Shown: positions 27,301 through 34,896 of the stretch, piece after piece | Position numbering within the stretch: the stretch's first letter is position 1 | Layout: every line of letters begins with the position of its first letter | Source: Bacteroidales bacterium | GTDB taxonomy: Bacteria; Bacteroidota; Bacteroidia; Bacteroidales; JAADGE01 | Length of the DNA: 45,152 nt | NCBI GenBank assembly: GCA_021108035.1 | Contig: JAIORQ010000079.1 | Location: forward strand, 1 to 45,152 | Reading direction: 5' to 3' | Position numbers and translations under genes: made by a program | Notes under the pieces: generated by a model | The model's database searches: none | Told to the model about the DNA's origin: nothing | What the model saw: the letters and a program-made list of their open reading frames with translations, nothing else

Positions 27301-29714
27301 CAGACAGACAAGAAGACAGTATAACAGAACTTTGTTTCAGCCACAACGGAAAATTGATTGCAAGCAGCAGCCATGATGATATTGTAAGGATTTGGAATGT
27401 CAGAACTACTGAATTAGTACACACCTTATCCGGACATGCACAATATCAGGAAAGTCATATTTGTTTCAGCCCTGACGGAAAAATTCTTGCAAGCCTTCTG
27501 AATTCCGGAGATGTAAGGTTTTGGAGTATGAATACCGGAGAACCGATTTTGACTCTTGAAGGTTTTGATTCAGTTAAGGGGCTTGCTTTTCATCCTGACG
27601 GTGATTATATTGTAGTAGGCGACCAATCACAGATAATCTTAATTTATCTGAAACATAAAGATTTGCAAACTCATAAAATGAGTATCCCGGATTTTATAAA
27701 TTATGAATTAAAGCAATCTGAAGAGAAAAAAAAGTTTAAAGCAGAAATCGTAAAAAGTAACTTCAAAAAAGATAAAGAAAAAGAATCTGATGATACATAC
27801 AGAGCAACTTTTTCTGATTCTGAAAATCGGGAAGAAGAGCAACCGGAAGAATTGCCTGAAATAATAATTGATTCTGAAAAAAGTAATATACAAGAAAATA
27901 TAGCGGATGTGTTTGGTTTAGATTCCCAAACAATAAGGCAAATAGAGGAAAAACGGAGAAGAAACAAAAGAACCATATTATTGATTGTAGTTGCGATACT
28001 TTTAATAATTGCCTCTGTTGTAATTGTTCAAAAGACTAATCTTTTCAATAAGCCTGCTGAACAAACTGTTACTGACTACAGTTATAAAAATGCCAAACGG
28101 TCAGGAATGGATTTAATTTTTATTAAAGGAGGAATTTTTAAAATGGGAGTTGAAAACGGCTACAAAGGAGAATACCCTGTCCATAATGTAATTTTAGGCA
28201 GCTATTATCTTGGCAAATATGAAATAACTAACGAACAATTCTCTCAATTTTTAAACGAATATGGTTCTGTTAAAGTAAAGAAAGGTGTATATCGAAATGA
28301 AGAAATATTGAGTGATGAAATTAATAATCCCGGAATAAGAAAAACAAGAAATGTTTGGAGTCCTTTACCCGGTTACGAAAAAAAACCTGTTGTTGAAATT
28401 ACTTGGTACGGAGCTAATGAATATTGCAAATATTACGGAGGCAGATTACCTACTGAAGCAGAATGGGAATTTGCAGCAAAAGGCGGAATATATTCTAATG
28501 ATTATAAATATTCCGGAAGTAATGAGGTAGATAATGTTATTTCTGCAAATGAAATTGGGCTGTTTTATATAACCGAAAAAGTTTGGAATTGGTGCGAAGA
28601 TACTTATGATGAGGATTATTTTGAAATCAGTCCTGTTTTTGATCCTTGCAATGAGAGGAATATGAAAACAATTTACGGACGATCCGGAAATACAGAACTG
28701 ACTCATAATGAGTCAAGATATTACACATACGGTAAAACAGTAGATAGAATTACTTATAAATCAATTCGAGGAAGTTCAAACGATAGTTATTCTTATCAAT
28801 CAAATATAGGAATAAGAAAATACTGTGAAAAATATAAGAAACAAAATGATTTAGGTTTTAGAATTTGTTTTAATGATACTCTTAATGAAAAAGAAAAACA
28901 GTTAGTCGAGAAATACAAAAATTACAGTTTGCAAATAGAAAAGAAAAAAGAATTGCAAAAATCCAAATTTAAAATGATTTATGTTAAGGGAGGAGAATTT
29001 AAAATGGGTAACGATTACAACAGAACAATAAGAAGAGTACATTCTGTAAAATTAAGTGATTTCGGAATTAGTAATTTGGAAATATCAAATAATTATTTTT
29101 GTAATTTTTTAAATTCGTACGGATCGGATACAGTTAAATCCGGAGAATTTCAAGGAAAATTAATGATTAAATCAAGTACTGTTTCTAAATACAGTAATTG
29201 GGGAATTTATAAAGTAGATTACACATGGCTTCCTGTTGAAGGCTATGAAAATCATCCTGTTATATATGTCAGTTGGTACGGTGCAAATGAATATTGCAAA
29301 TATTACAGTGGCAGATTACCAACCGAAGCAGAATGGGAATTTGCAGCACGCGGAGGTAAAAAAACAAGAGATTACCCATATTCCGGGGGAGGTAATATTG
29401 ATGAAGTCTCTTGGTATTTATCTAATTCAGACAAAACAACTTATAAACCCGGAACAAAAAAATCCAACAGACTCGGAATTTACGATATGAACGGAAATGT
29501 TCAAGAATGGTGTGAAGATACATACGATTTCAGATATTACAGAGATAGTCCGTATAAAAATCCGTGTAATCTTGAACTCGGCAAATACAAGATTGTAAGA
29601 GGAGGTGCATATACAAACTCGGCAAAACAAATAAGTCTTTATAACAGGTATAAGCAAAAACCCGGTGAATTCAATAATAAAACAGGATTTCGTATTGTAT
29701 TTCAGATAAAATAA
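24390..29714 (+). CDS. K7: Ser/Thr kinase with WD40, transmembrane helix and two FGE-sulfatase domains (1774 aa)
   Basis: The start at 24390 is chosen because MKNDKTQTY aligns with all paralogues; an in-frame ATG at 24303 would overlap K6. The kinase has the insertion and K106, D203, N208, D223. WD40 blades are about 812-1090, followed by an acidic linker (EEEQPEELPE) and a transmembrane helix about 1194-1214 after RRRNKR. FGE domain 1 (about 1239-1500) is degenerate: the SGNVxEW segment is replaced by NEIGLFYITEKVWNW and it holds an insertion before GFRIC. FGE domain 2 (about 1527-1774) is more typical (SGRLPTEAEWEFAARGG, MNGNVQEWCEDT, IVRGGAYT). Neither has the FGE cysteines. It combines both sensor types of the array and may represent the ancestral layout or a fusion. 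Confidence 0.86.
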   Translation: MKNDKTQTYTDSNKTTVYGDAEKLTKETVHNIKAGDNIILNNKEYKILEIISESTGEAVIYKIESVTPKSPKGDFAAATKKSPSGDLGAKQAKANFNQKQKIYALKLYFEFKDAENEPNTEALSRIKDIEDVDILNLHNYGTGINKYESKYCFEILDFAYGLDLLDVKNLKEKYTPDFTEKEVIPQIFKGIIKLHENRIYHCDLKPQNVFYLDKEQVEIVVGDYGSAKTFEFDAEKKSRKTTTVKGTDFYLPPEQARGFISEKNDYYSFGMILLHLFYPEKILLNENEPKSLSHSKLKQIIERQFEAKPIIDFNPKYERINKLIEGLTLVDFNLRWGEKEVKNWLEGKSVDVYYKKEVLKTGVGEYSEKTLIFGTYKINSVYDLRDYILNEKNWYADLIEDEENRDDFTEWILNLYAGDRSKRSAFNRIVKLYSQEGIDFVADAIIRFFLPEHPVSIGLKSYNFAEPDDIIKSTALAFSHLIFDLWDSSTEKDIKLFIFSYEFALRHIKNKEEADRILKILYQKLSLNENTDDDFEDCKVHAYTKINKSSLKAVKEFLTELSASDIEIEVISLDKENNLHYNVIKSTYSYFQSIGIDNTLSDMFIKNQTIALRIPESSKSFNDFIEETFEIFLEDFVNKYNIKNEISPTSVKKIKETFKTTFQSIRENIENEFSDMVEAYSKEIALIKGLHFDISNKNRFLQNISYDKVQQTYEDIIILKSELKKAVEVKEIFKQCKEKAKETSLVIPLLTEAGNLLKTNNYKDIEKAGQILSKEHSFKFETLTDVTNIKKHKQISYQNTERFERIDAVKIIESLAVSSDGKKIITAAFFMYKTLRIINIKQKEVILTINKTGFPPKNISISKNGEYIACTGTHDKKALVYDLNSGKKICTIKKGNTYARNAIFSPDNKYLSVTSYDNTLFWDIKTWKLKKTIKTSVPICFHPKENLLANALYSGEIELIDLNTNERSIISDRQEDSITELCFSHNGKLIASSSHDDIVRIWNVRTTELVHTLSGHAQYQESHICFSPDGKILASLLNSGDVRFWSMNTGEPILTLEGFDSVKGLAFHPDGDYIVVGDQSQIILIYLKHKDLQTHKMSIPDFINYELKQSEEKKKFKAEIVKSNFKKDKEKESDDTYRATFSDSENREEEQPEELPEIIIDSEKSNIQENIADVFGLDSQTIRQIEEKRRRNKRTILLIVVAILLIIASVVIVQKTNLFNKPAEQTVTDYSYKNAKRSGMDLIFIKGGIFKMGVENGYKGEYPVHNVILGSYYLGKYEITNEQFSQFLNEYGSVKVKKGVYRNEEILSDEINNPGIRKTRNVWSPLPGYEKKPVVEITWYGANEYCKYYGGRLPTEAEWEFAAKGGIYSNDYKYSGSNEVDNVISANEIGLFYITEKVWNWCEDTYDEDYFEISPVFDPCNERNMKTIYGRSGNTELTHNESRYYTYGKTVDRITYKSIRGSSNDSYSYQSNIGIRKYCEKYKKQNDLGFRICFNDTLNEKEKQLVEKYKNYSLQIEKKKELQKSKFKMIYVKGGEFKMGNDYNRTIRRVHSVKLSDFGISNLEISNNYFCNFLNSYGSDTVKSGEFQGKLMIKSSTVSKYSNWGIYKVDYTWLPVEGYENHPVIYVSWYGANEYCKYYSGRLPTEAEWEFAARGGKKTRDYPYSGGGNIDEVSWYLSNSDKTTYKPGTKKSNRLGIYDMNGNVQEWCEDTYDFRYYRDSPYKNPCNLELGKYKIVRGGAYTNSAKQISLYNRYKQKPGEFNNKTGFRIVFQIK
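24589..24654. repeat. In-frame palindromic element, copy 5 (in K7)
   Basis: Identical 66-bp inverted repeat at the same codon site as copies 1-4. Confidence 0.9.
25251..26001 (+). repeat. 751-bp tract identical between K7 and K4
   Basis: Partner of 15633-16383. The last shared bases are GACTTTGAAGACT; the next base differs. Confidence 0.85.
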
Positions 29715-29887
29715 CCGGAACTGTATGATTACAGAGCAGAACTTCTTTGTGAACTTTGTGTTCTGTGTAGTTAAAAACAAGGAATTTTTAATATGAACCT
29801 ATTTACATTATTACAGAAAATAATATAAATCATAATAATCAGCGTAAAACTTGTGCCGAACTTGTTTCGGTATCAGCGTCTAAAAAA
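29715..29887. other. Spacer K7 to radical-SAM gene with dispersed repeat
   Basis: The stretch at about 29740-29790 (TTCTTTGTGAACTTTGTGTT and on) is of a type found widely between Bacteroidota genes and matches 14697-14750. A short inverted repeat, TGCCGAAC/GTTTCGGTA, lies near 29853-29871. No gene is seen. Confidence 0.5.
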
Positions 29888-30505
29888 ATGCACTGGAAAC
29901 TAAACAGAATACAATATCCCGTATATAATCTCGGAAAGGGAAAACGGATAGCTATTTGGGTACAAGGATGCTCACTTGCATGCAAAAACTGTATAAGTAA
30001 AACTTTACAAACGAAAAACGGCGGAAAAAACATTGAAATTGAATATTTGGTAAATGAAATTGTAAAAGTAAATCAAGATTTTTCAGGCATAACAATTACC
30101 GGAGGTGAACCTTTTCAGCAATATCAACAATTAATTGCATTTTGTGCATATATAAAAAAAATGACTAATTTAGAGATTTATGTTTTTTCAGGTTACACAT
30201 TAGATGAATTATATCAATTATTTCCCGATAAACTCTTTACCGAATACATAGATTATTTAACAGACGGAAGATATGAACAAGATAAGCATGACGACCAAAA
30301 TGTAAGAGGTTCAACAAATCAGCAATTGTATAAGTTTGAAAATAATAAGGCTGTATTGCAAAAAACTTATTTCAAATCTAATTCGGTAAGTTTAAAAGTT
30401 GATAAAGATAAACAAGTGTATTTAAGCGGAATACCAAAAAAAGATGAATTAAAGCAATTATCTGACTATTTAAATAAAACAGGTATTAACCTAACATTCA
30501 AATAA
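29888..30505 (+). CDS. Radical-SAM activase-like 4Fe-4S protein (205 aa)
   Basis: CSLACKNC gives the CX3CX2C cluster that binds the radical-SAM [4Fe-4S], followed by the GITITGGEPFQQ motif (GGEP contacts S-adenosylmethionine). Length and the N-terminal pattern (YPVYNLGKGKRIAIWVQGC) fit small NrdG/PflA-like activating enzymes, which make glycyl radicals on partner enzymes. No glycyl-radical enzyme lies in the window, so it is not called nrdG. Its gene abuts the FHA gene (TAA then ATG with no gap), and a broken copy of its start lies next to K3, so it belongs to the kinase locus. It may modify a component of the system; the substrate is unknown. Confidence 0.82.
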   Translation: MHWKLNRIQYPVYNLGKGKRIAIWVQGCSLACKNCISKTLQTKNGGKNIEIEYLVNEIVKVNQDFSGITITGGEPFQQYQQLIAFCAYIKKMTNLEIYVFSGYTLDELYQLFPDKLFTEYIDYLTDGRYEQDKHDDQNVRGSTNQQLYKFENNKAVLQKTYFKSNSVSLKVDKDKQVYLSGIPKKDELKQLSDYLNKTGINLTFK

Positions 30506-31126
30506 ATGTATAAAATAATTTGTGATTATTGCGGAACCGAGAATACATTCTCTGCAAAAGAGCAACAGCCTGTTGAATGTTCAAATCAGGCTTGTCAGAA
30601 TTCCTTGAAAGGACTGGAGGTTATTACTGTAGATATTGAAGATAAAGAGCAGCAAGTTCAAGAAAATGAAAAACTCATCGGTTTGAAATTGATATATCAA
30701 AAAACATCTGAGGAAATAACTGTTAAAACAGACCCGAAAATAATTATTGGCAGGGAAAGTGTCGGCAGCAAGGTTTTATGGAAAATTGAACAAATAAGTC
30801 GTTCACATTGCAGTATTGAATTTAGTAACAACAAATACACAGTTACCGATTTAGGCTCAACAAACGGAACCTTTATCGGAGTAGGAACTGATAAAATCAG
30901 TTGCAAAACACCGCAATTGTTTACAGATAACGATTTTTTAGTATTAGGCCGAGAAGTTTTTTTAATTCAGTTTTTGAAAGAAGAAAAACTGTCTGAACCT
31001 GAAACTGTGCTTCAGGAAGAAACCAAAGAAATTGAAGAATCAAAAAAAAATTTATGTACGGAATGTTCATGTGTATTAATAAAATTACCGTGTTCTTGTC
31101 CTGATTGCGGCACTTGGAACGAATAA
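30506..31126 (+). CDS. FHA-domain protein with two zinc ribbons (206 aa)
   Basis: The N-terminal ribbon has CDYC (residues 5-8) and a second Cys pair in CSNQAC. A central FHA domain (about 55-155) has the phosphothreonine-binding signatures GRES, SRSH and STNGTFIG. The C-terminal ribbon has CTEC and CSCPDCG. FHA domains read phosphothreonine, so this is the natural reader for the seven kinases, whose N-terminal tails carry conserved threonines. The start codon follows the stop of the radical-SAM gene directly, implying translational coupling. It is predicted cytoplasmic, with no signal or membrane segment. The acidic linker (about 165-185) is low complexity. Confidence 0.88.
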   Translation: MYKIICDYCGTENTFSAKEQQPVECSNQACQNSLKGLEVITVDIEDKEQQVQENEKLIGLKLIYQKTSEEITVKTDPKIIIGRESVGSKVLWKIEQISRSHCSIEFSNNKYTVTDLGSTNGTFIGVGTDKISCKTPQLFTDNDFLVLGREVFLIQFLKEEKLSEPETVLQEETKEIEESKKNLCTECSCVLIKLPCSCPDCGTWNE

Positions 31127-31144
31127 AAATTTAAGTTTGAAATG

Positions 31145-31164
31145 CCTGCCTGCCGGTAGGCAGG
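31145..31164. repeat. 20-bp palindrome
   Basis: CCTGCCTGCCGGTAGGCAGG is palindromic except one central pair. This GC-rich repeat type is common between Bacteroidota genes and could act as a weak hairpin between the FHA and PP2C genes. Confidence 0.7.
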
Positions 31165-31204
31165 TAACAATGTAACAATGTAACAATGTAACAATGAAAC
31201 AATG
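31165..31204 (+). repeat. Octamer repeat TAACAATG running into the PP2C start
   Basis: Four exact TAACAATG units (31165-31196) and one AAACAATG (31197-31204). The ATG of the last unit is the phosphatase start. ATGs in earlier units meet TAA or TGA at once. Unit-number change would alter the leader and the spacing of decoy starts. Confidence 0.85.
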
Positions 31205-31921
31205 AAATATAACATATCAGCATTCACTCATATCGGTACAAAAAGAGAAATAAATCAAGACAGGATACTTGTTAATGATAAAATTCTTGAAACAGGATTC
31301 TGTCATATTACAGAACAACAGGAATGTTTTTGCTTTGTTGCGGATGGAATAGGAGGTGGTGTTCGCGGAGAAATTGCATCACAATTTGTTTTGGAAAAAA
31401 TATCGGAATTAAAAGATGAATTCATGGAATTGAATAACACTCAAATTCATGACAGTTTATCAAAAATAAATAAAGATCTTATTTCATATGCTAAATCAAA
31501 TCCTGAATATTTTGGAACAGGCACAACATTAACCGGATTAATAATTACACAAAATCAAGACAGTTTAACTGTAAATGCCGGAGATTCAGAGATCCGAGTT
31601 TTACGAAATAATATGTTTTTTCAAATCACTGAAAATCAAGTGTTAGATGACTCTCATTCCGGCAGCCCGCTTATGAGCTATTTCGGAGGTAAAGAAAACA
31701 GCTTGGATTTAAGTTTAACATCATCTTTACGAAGTATAATTGAAAATGATATATATGTTATTGCATCTGACGGTTTATTCGGTTCTTTATCACCAAAAGA
31801 AGTAAAAGAAATTTTGTCAGTAGATAAAACCCTTGCCGAAAAATCTGAATTAATATTAGAAACTGCTCTTTCAAAAGGTTCTGATGATAATATAAGTTGT
31901 ATTTTGATTGAACTTATTTAA
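31202..31921 (+). CDS. PP2C-family Ser/Thr phosphatase (239 aa)
   Basis: All metal-site motifs of the PPM/PP2C family are present in order: GTKREINQD near the N-terminus, VADGIGGGVRGE, GTGTTLTG, NAGDSEIRV, ASDGLFGSLS and GSDDNISC at the end. The length equals a bare catalytic domain of the bacterial type, with no membrane or sensor extension. These enzymes remove phosphate from Ser/Thr using two Mg/Mn ions. As the only phosphatase in the window it is probably the eraser for the seven kinases. It is the last gene of the phosphorylation row; an 840-bp gene-free stretch follows. Confidence 0.92.
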   Translation: MKYNISAFTHIGTKREINQDRILVNDKILETGFCHITEQQECFCFVADGIGGGVRGEIASQFVLEKISELKDEFMELNNTQIHDSLSKINKDLISYAKSNPEYFGTGTTLTGLIITQNQDSLTVNAGDSEIRVLRNNMFFQITENQVLDDSHSGSPLMSYFGGKENSLDLSLTSSLRSIIENDIYVIASDGLFGSLSPKEVKEILSVDKTLAEKSELILETALSKGSDDNISCILIELI

Positions 31922-31946
31922 ATTTTAGAGTTTACTTTAAATAAAC

Positions 31947-31960
31947 ACTAATCAATTAGT
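31947..31960. terminator. Possible terminator/palindrome after the PP2C gene
   Basis: ACTAAT CA ATTAGT, with outer AAAC/TTAAAC, forms a small perfect stem 26 nt after the stop. It is AT-rich and lacks a strong T-run directly after it, so termination is uncertain. Confidence 0.3.
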
Positions 31961-32129
31961 TTAAACGGATTAAGTTGATTCAAGCGAATTAAAAATCTAA
32001 TTTTTTATATCCTATAAGTAATAATTTCATTCGTATTTGTTAATTATCAGCATGAAAAATATTGCCGGAAATAAGAAAGAGAAGTTGTCGAAATCAGATT
32101 GCAGACTTTTTTCCGGAAAACTTTCAGTC

Positions 32130-32175
32130 TTTTAGATTTAAGAACAAGGAATGCTGATTAACGATTTTAGAAGTA
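32130..32175. repeat. Dispersed repeat (TTAGATTTAAGAACAAGG type), copy 1
   Basis: It shares TTAGATTTAAGAACAA, GATTAACGATTTT and AGAAGTAT with 35220-35266. The second copy ends in a start codon. Confidence 0.6.
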
Positions 32176-32372
32176 TCGGAAAATACAGGAAAAAATAATT
32201 TTTCAAGGACTGATTTTTGGAATTAAAGGACCGATTAAATGTTGCGATTATTGAATTTTTAAAACATGATTTTGCCGGCAACTTTGGACTTGGACTTTTT
32301 ACTGACTGACTGATTTTTTAAACCATGAAAGTTCGCAGGTTGCCGGACTGACCTTTTTAAAATTGCGTTAAG

Positions 32373-32475
32373 AAATTGAGATTGTTTGGCGTTAAGAAAG
32401 CAAATCTGTTTGAGCAGTCAGTTTTTTTTAACTGACTGTGAGTTTATTTGCTTTTAGTCAAACAATTTCAATTTT
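32373..32475. repeat. Long imperfect hairpin (about 103 nt)
   Basis: The left arm has AAATTGAGATTGTTTG, AAGCAAAT and CAGTCAGTT; the right arm has AACTGACTG, ATTTGCTT and CAAACAATTTCAATTTT. A T-rich loop lies at the centre (about 32422-32429). It is non-coding, and is either a repeat element or a structured RNA. Confidence 0.7.
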
Positions 32476-32744
32476 AGCAAATTTTCAAGCAGTCTTGAAT
32501 TTTTGTTACTTTTGTTTCAAGACAAAAGTAAGACAGAGAACTTATTGATAATAAAACAGATGATTAGACTTTGTAATTATTGCAACATGACTTTGCCGGA
32601 CTGATTGGATATAAAAAACGAATGAAACATCACAGAAATTAACTCCGCAAAAATTTTACTTTATAAAATAAAAAATAAGGCAAAATTTTGGCTAACTTGC
32701 AACCTGAAAATTTTTCGGTTATAAAGCACGCTTTTTAGCCAATC

Positions 32745-32754
32745 GTTGTGGTGC
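32745..32754. repeat. Cassette-like left boundary A (GTTGTGGTGC)
   Basis: Lies 7 nt before the lipoprotein ATG. Its exact reverse complement is at 33323-33332 at the end of the same gene. Confidence 0.6.
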
Positions 32755-32761
32755 ATAAGAA

Positions 32762-33352
32762 ATGAAAATTATATTCTACATATTAACAATGTTAATTTTG
32801 ACAGCATGCTCAAATAATGAAGATAATAATGAGCAGGTTGGTCTAAATAAAAATAATAATTCTGAACAAATGGATTACGGTGAACATTTTAACGATTGGC
32901 TTGCAAATCATAAATTAATCCGATCCGATTTTGCTGACACATCTGTAATAACTGCTTTTGAACTATGGACTTATGCCGAAAGTCTAACTAGAGAAGATTC
33001 CTTCTATCTATGGTATCCATCTACAGACAGTTCTTATTTTCTGCTTACAAACTATGATAATAAAACTAATGAAAGGAAGACATTTAGGACTGAAGACATA
33101 GATTTAAGATTTCTTGACAATAAAAATAAAAATGTTTATCTTGGAATACTACTTTTTGATAGTTTAACAGAAAGGAGTATTGATTATTATTGGTATGACT
33201 CTATTACATTTTACTATATAGAGAAAAATAGAGATACAATGGATTTCAGACTGACAAAATTGAAAATGAAAGCTGACACAATCTGGGAATATCGAACAAT
33301 AAAAAATATAAATAATAAAAACGCACCACAACAAAAAAATAAACTCAATTAA
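32762..33352 (+). CDS. Putative lipoprotein of unknown function (196 aa)
   Basis: A short basic start, a hydrophobic core and the lipobox LTAC (cysteine at residue 16) followed by SNNEDNNE predict lipidation and an envelope location. The body (about 35-185) is rich in Asp, Tyr and Trp with no motif I recognise. The last codons overlap the right cassette-like boundary at 33323, so the C-terminal tail (NAPQQKNKLN) is partly encoded by the repeat. It stands alone, with wide spacers on both sides. Confidence 0.65.
   Translation: MKIIFYILTMLILTACSNNEDNNEQVGLNKNNNSEQMDYGEHFNDWLANHKLIRSDFADTSVITAFELWTYAESLTREDSFYLWYPSTDSSYFLLTNYDNKTNERKTFRTEDIDLRFLDNKNKNVYLGILLFDSLTERSIDYYWYDSITFYYIEKNRDTMDFRLTKLKMKADTIWEYRTIKNINNKNAPQQKNKLN
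33323..33332. repeat. Cassette-like right boundary A (GCACCACAAC)
   Basis: Perfect 10-bp reverse complement of 32745-32754, inside the last codons of the lipoprotein gene. Confidence 0.6.
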
Positions 33353-33534
33353 AAAAGAGTTTATTCAAACCTCTGTAATTTTAAAACAACAAAGCAATAT
33401 AAACTTCCCGATTTATGGAATATATAACTCAATTGCATCATAAATATATTCCCTATAAAGAACAACGAGAGACAAAAAATATTATTTGGTCAAACGCTGT
33501 TACTGTTACACATTAATACGATAATTGAAAAAAA

Positions 33535-34896
33535 ATGAATAAAAAACTATTATTAATTTGTATTATTACAATATTGTGCTTTAACATAAACTGTCAGTAT
33601 GCACAAAACGGATCTCAACCCAAAATGACAAATGACATTAATATTACAATCGAAAAGGAAATACTTACAAGTTTAAAAGCTTCTCTCGGCACTATGAACA
33701 TTGCTAAAACAGGTCCTTATCTGATTTTACATGATTCGCATGTTTCCGACCGCAAATTAATTTGTATTGAATATTCTTCAGGTAAAGAGCTTTGGAAAAT
33801 TGAAACAGGTGTACACCGTTTTTATATTTATAATGATATTGTTATAATTGATTTTGACGAGTATATTGCAGCATATCAAGTAAAAACAGGTTCGGAATTA
33901 TGGCGTTTAGATTCTGTTAATATTTCATATAATTATCCTGAAGGTGCTGAAGTAACCGGGAAGTTACTCGCAAATCATAAAGGAAAGCAGGTTATTTTGG
34001 ATTTGGAAACTCAATCCGTAAAATCATTCAGACAAGGAGTAGTCGGAGCCTACCGGTTTCAATTAGACGAAGACCAAGTCGTAAGAAGCAGAACAGGAAC
34101 AGAAAATAATTATGATTACAAAGGTAACTTATTGGCAGTAGTAATAATTTCGGACTCCCAAGGCATAAGACGTGATTATGTATGGTCTCTTGATGAACAA
34201 ACCCGTCAATTTTATCTGACCGGCTTTGATACCGACGGAAAGAAATTTAATAACAGCAGTTGGAAAATGGATGAGGGAGAACGTTTGCCTCAAGATGCTT
34301 TCAGCGGCAATCCGGAGCCGGATAAGTTAGATAATTCTGTCTTTTTTGTTGATGGTTGGCTCTTTTTATTTGAGAATTATATAAATTATCGTTGGAGTTG
34401 GAACAGGGGAAGCAACCGAATAAATTGTATAGATTGGAAAACAGGAAGTTTGACATATCAAAAATGGGGACAAAGCCCTAAAGAAAAAGAATTCAATACA
34501 TTTCATTTTTTCGATAATACTATACTGTACAGCGACAATGTTATGCATTTTCAGGACGGAGACGGAAAATTTTCTAAATTCAACGGTCAAAAAGGAAAAG
34601 TTTTAGATTCATTGCCCCAAAAGGCAACACTTTTTAGAAATTATGACAAGGATCATTTGTTGGGTTTCTCATATGAACGTAAGCATATCAAAGAATCGGA
34701 ATATACTAATGCCGTTGAAATGAAGCTTTGGAACAGGCACAGTAATAAATTTTCAGAAACTTTTCGTTTTGAATATAATAAAGATTATCCGTATGAACCG
34801 GTGGTGTTTTCTGAAGAAGGATTAGTAATTTTGTATTATTATTTAAAAGATAAAGATCGAAGCATGTTACGGTGCTACAGAGTTACTGAAAATTAA
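33535..34896 (+). CDS. Secreted PQQ-like beta-propeller protein (453 aa)
   Basis: A signal peptide covers about residues 1-22 (LLLICIITILCFNINCQ). Repeated short blades of the outer-membrane PQQ type follow, such as ICIEYSSGKELWKIE, AYQVKTGSELWRL and INCIDWKTGSLTYQKWG, spread over about 60-450. Such propellers usually serve as binding scaffolds; no catalytic residues are evident. A cysteine in NINCQ could instead make it a lipoprotein. It has no partner gene close by, and no matching cassette-type boundary was found around it. Confidence 0.65.
   Translation: MNKKLLLICIITILCFNINCQYAQNGSQPKMTNDINITIEKEILTSLKASLGTMNIAKTGPYLILHDSHVSDRKLICIEYSSGKELWKIETGVHRFYIYNDIVIIDFDEYIAAYQVKTGSELWRLDSVNISYNYPEGAEVTGKLLANHKGKQVILDLETQSVKSFRQGVVGAYRFQLDEDQVVRSRTGTENNYDYKGNLLAVVIISDSQGIRRDYVWSLDEQTRQFYLTGFDTDGKKFNNSSWKMDEGERLPQDAFSGNPEPDKLDNSVFFVDGWLFLFENYINYRWSWNRGSNRINCIDWKTGSLTYQKWGQSPKEKEFNTFHFFDNTILYSDNVMHFQDGDGKFSKFNGQKGKVLDSLPQKATLFRNYDKDHLLGFSYERKHIKESEYTNAVEMKLWNRHSNKFSETFRFEYNKDYPYEPVVFSEEGLVILYYYLKDKDRSMLRCYRVTEN

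Larger units (their letters stand above)
31922..32761. other. Gene-free repeat-rich stretch (840 bp)
   Basis: I see no credible gene on either strand. It holds a dispersed repeat at 32130-32175, a direct repeat AACATGAYTTTGCCGG at 32263-32278 and 32584-32599, a long hairpin between them (32373-32475), and an attC-like right arm (GCACGCTTTTTAGCC, 32726-32740) just before the lipoprotein gene. It divides the kinase locus from the cassette-like region. Confidence 0.65.

Noticed and set aside
29888-30505. NrdG, the anaerobic ribonucleotide reductase activase
   Set aside because: No nrdD partner is in the window, and the coupling is to an FHA gene, so the specific name is not supported.
29888-31921. 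Type VI secretion threonine-phosphorylation pathway (PpkA/PppA/Fha plus ClpV)
   Set aside because: Kinase, FHA, PP2C and a Clp-like ATPase are present, but there is no sheath, Hcp, VgrG, baseplate or membrane-complex gene in the window, and the AAA+ protein lacks an active first ATPase domain as ClpV would have.
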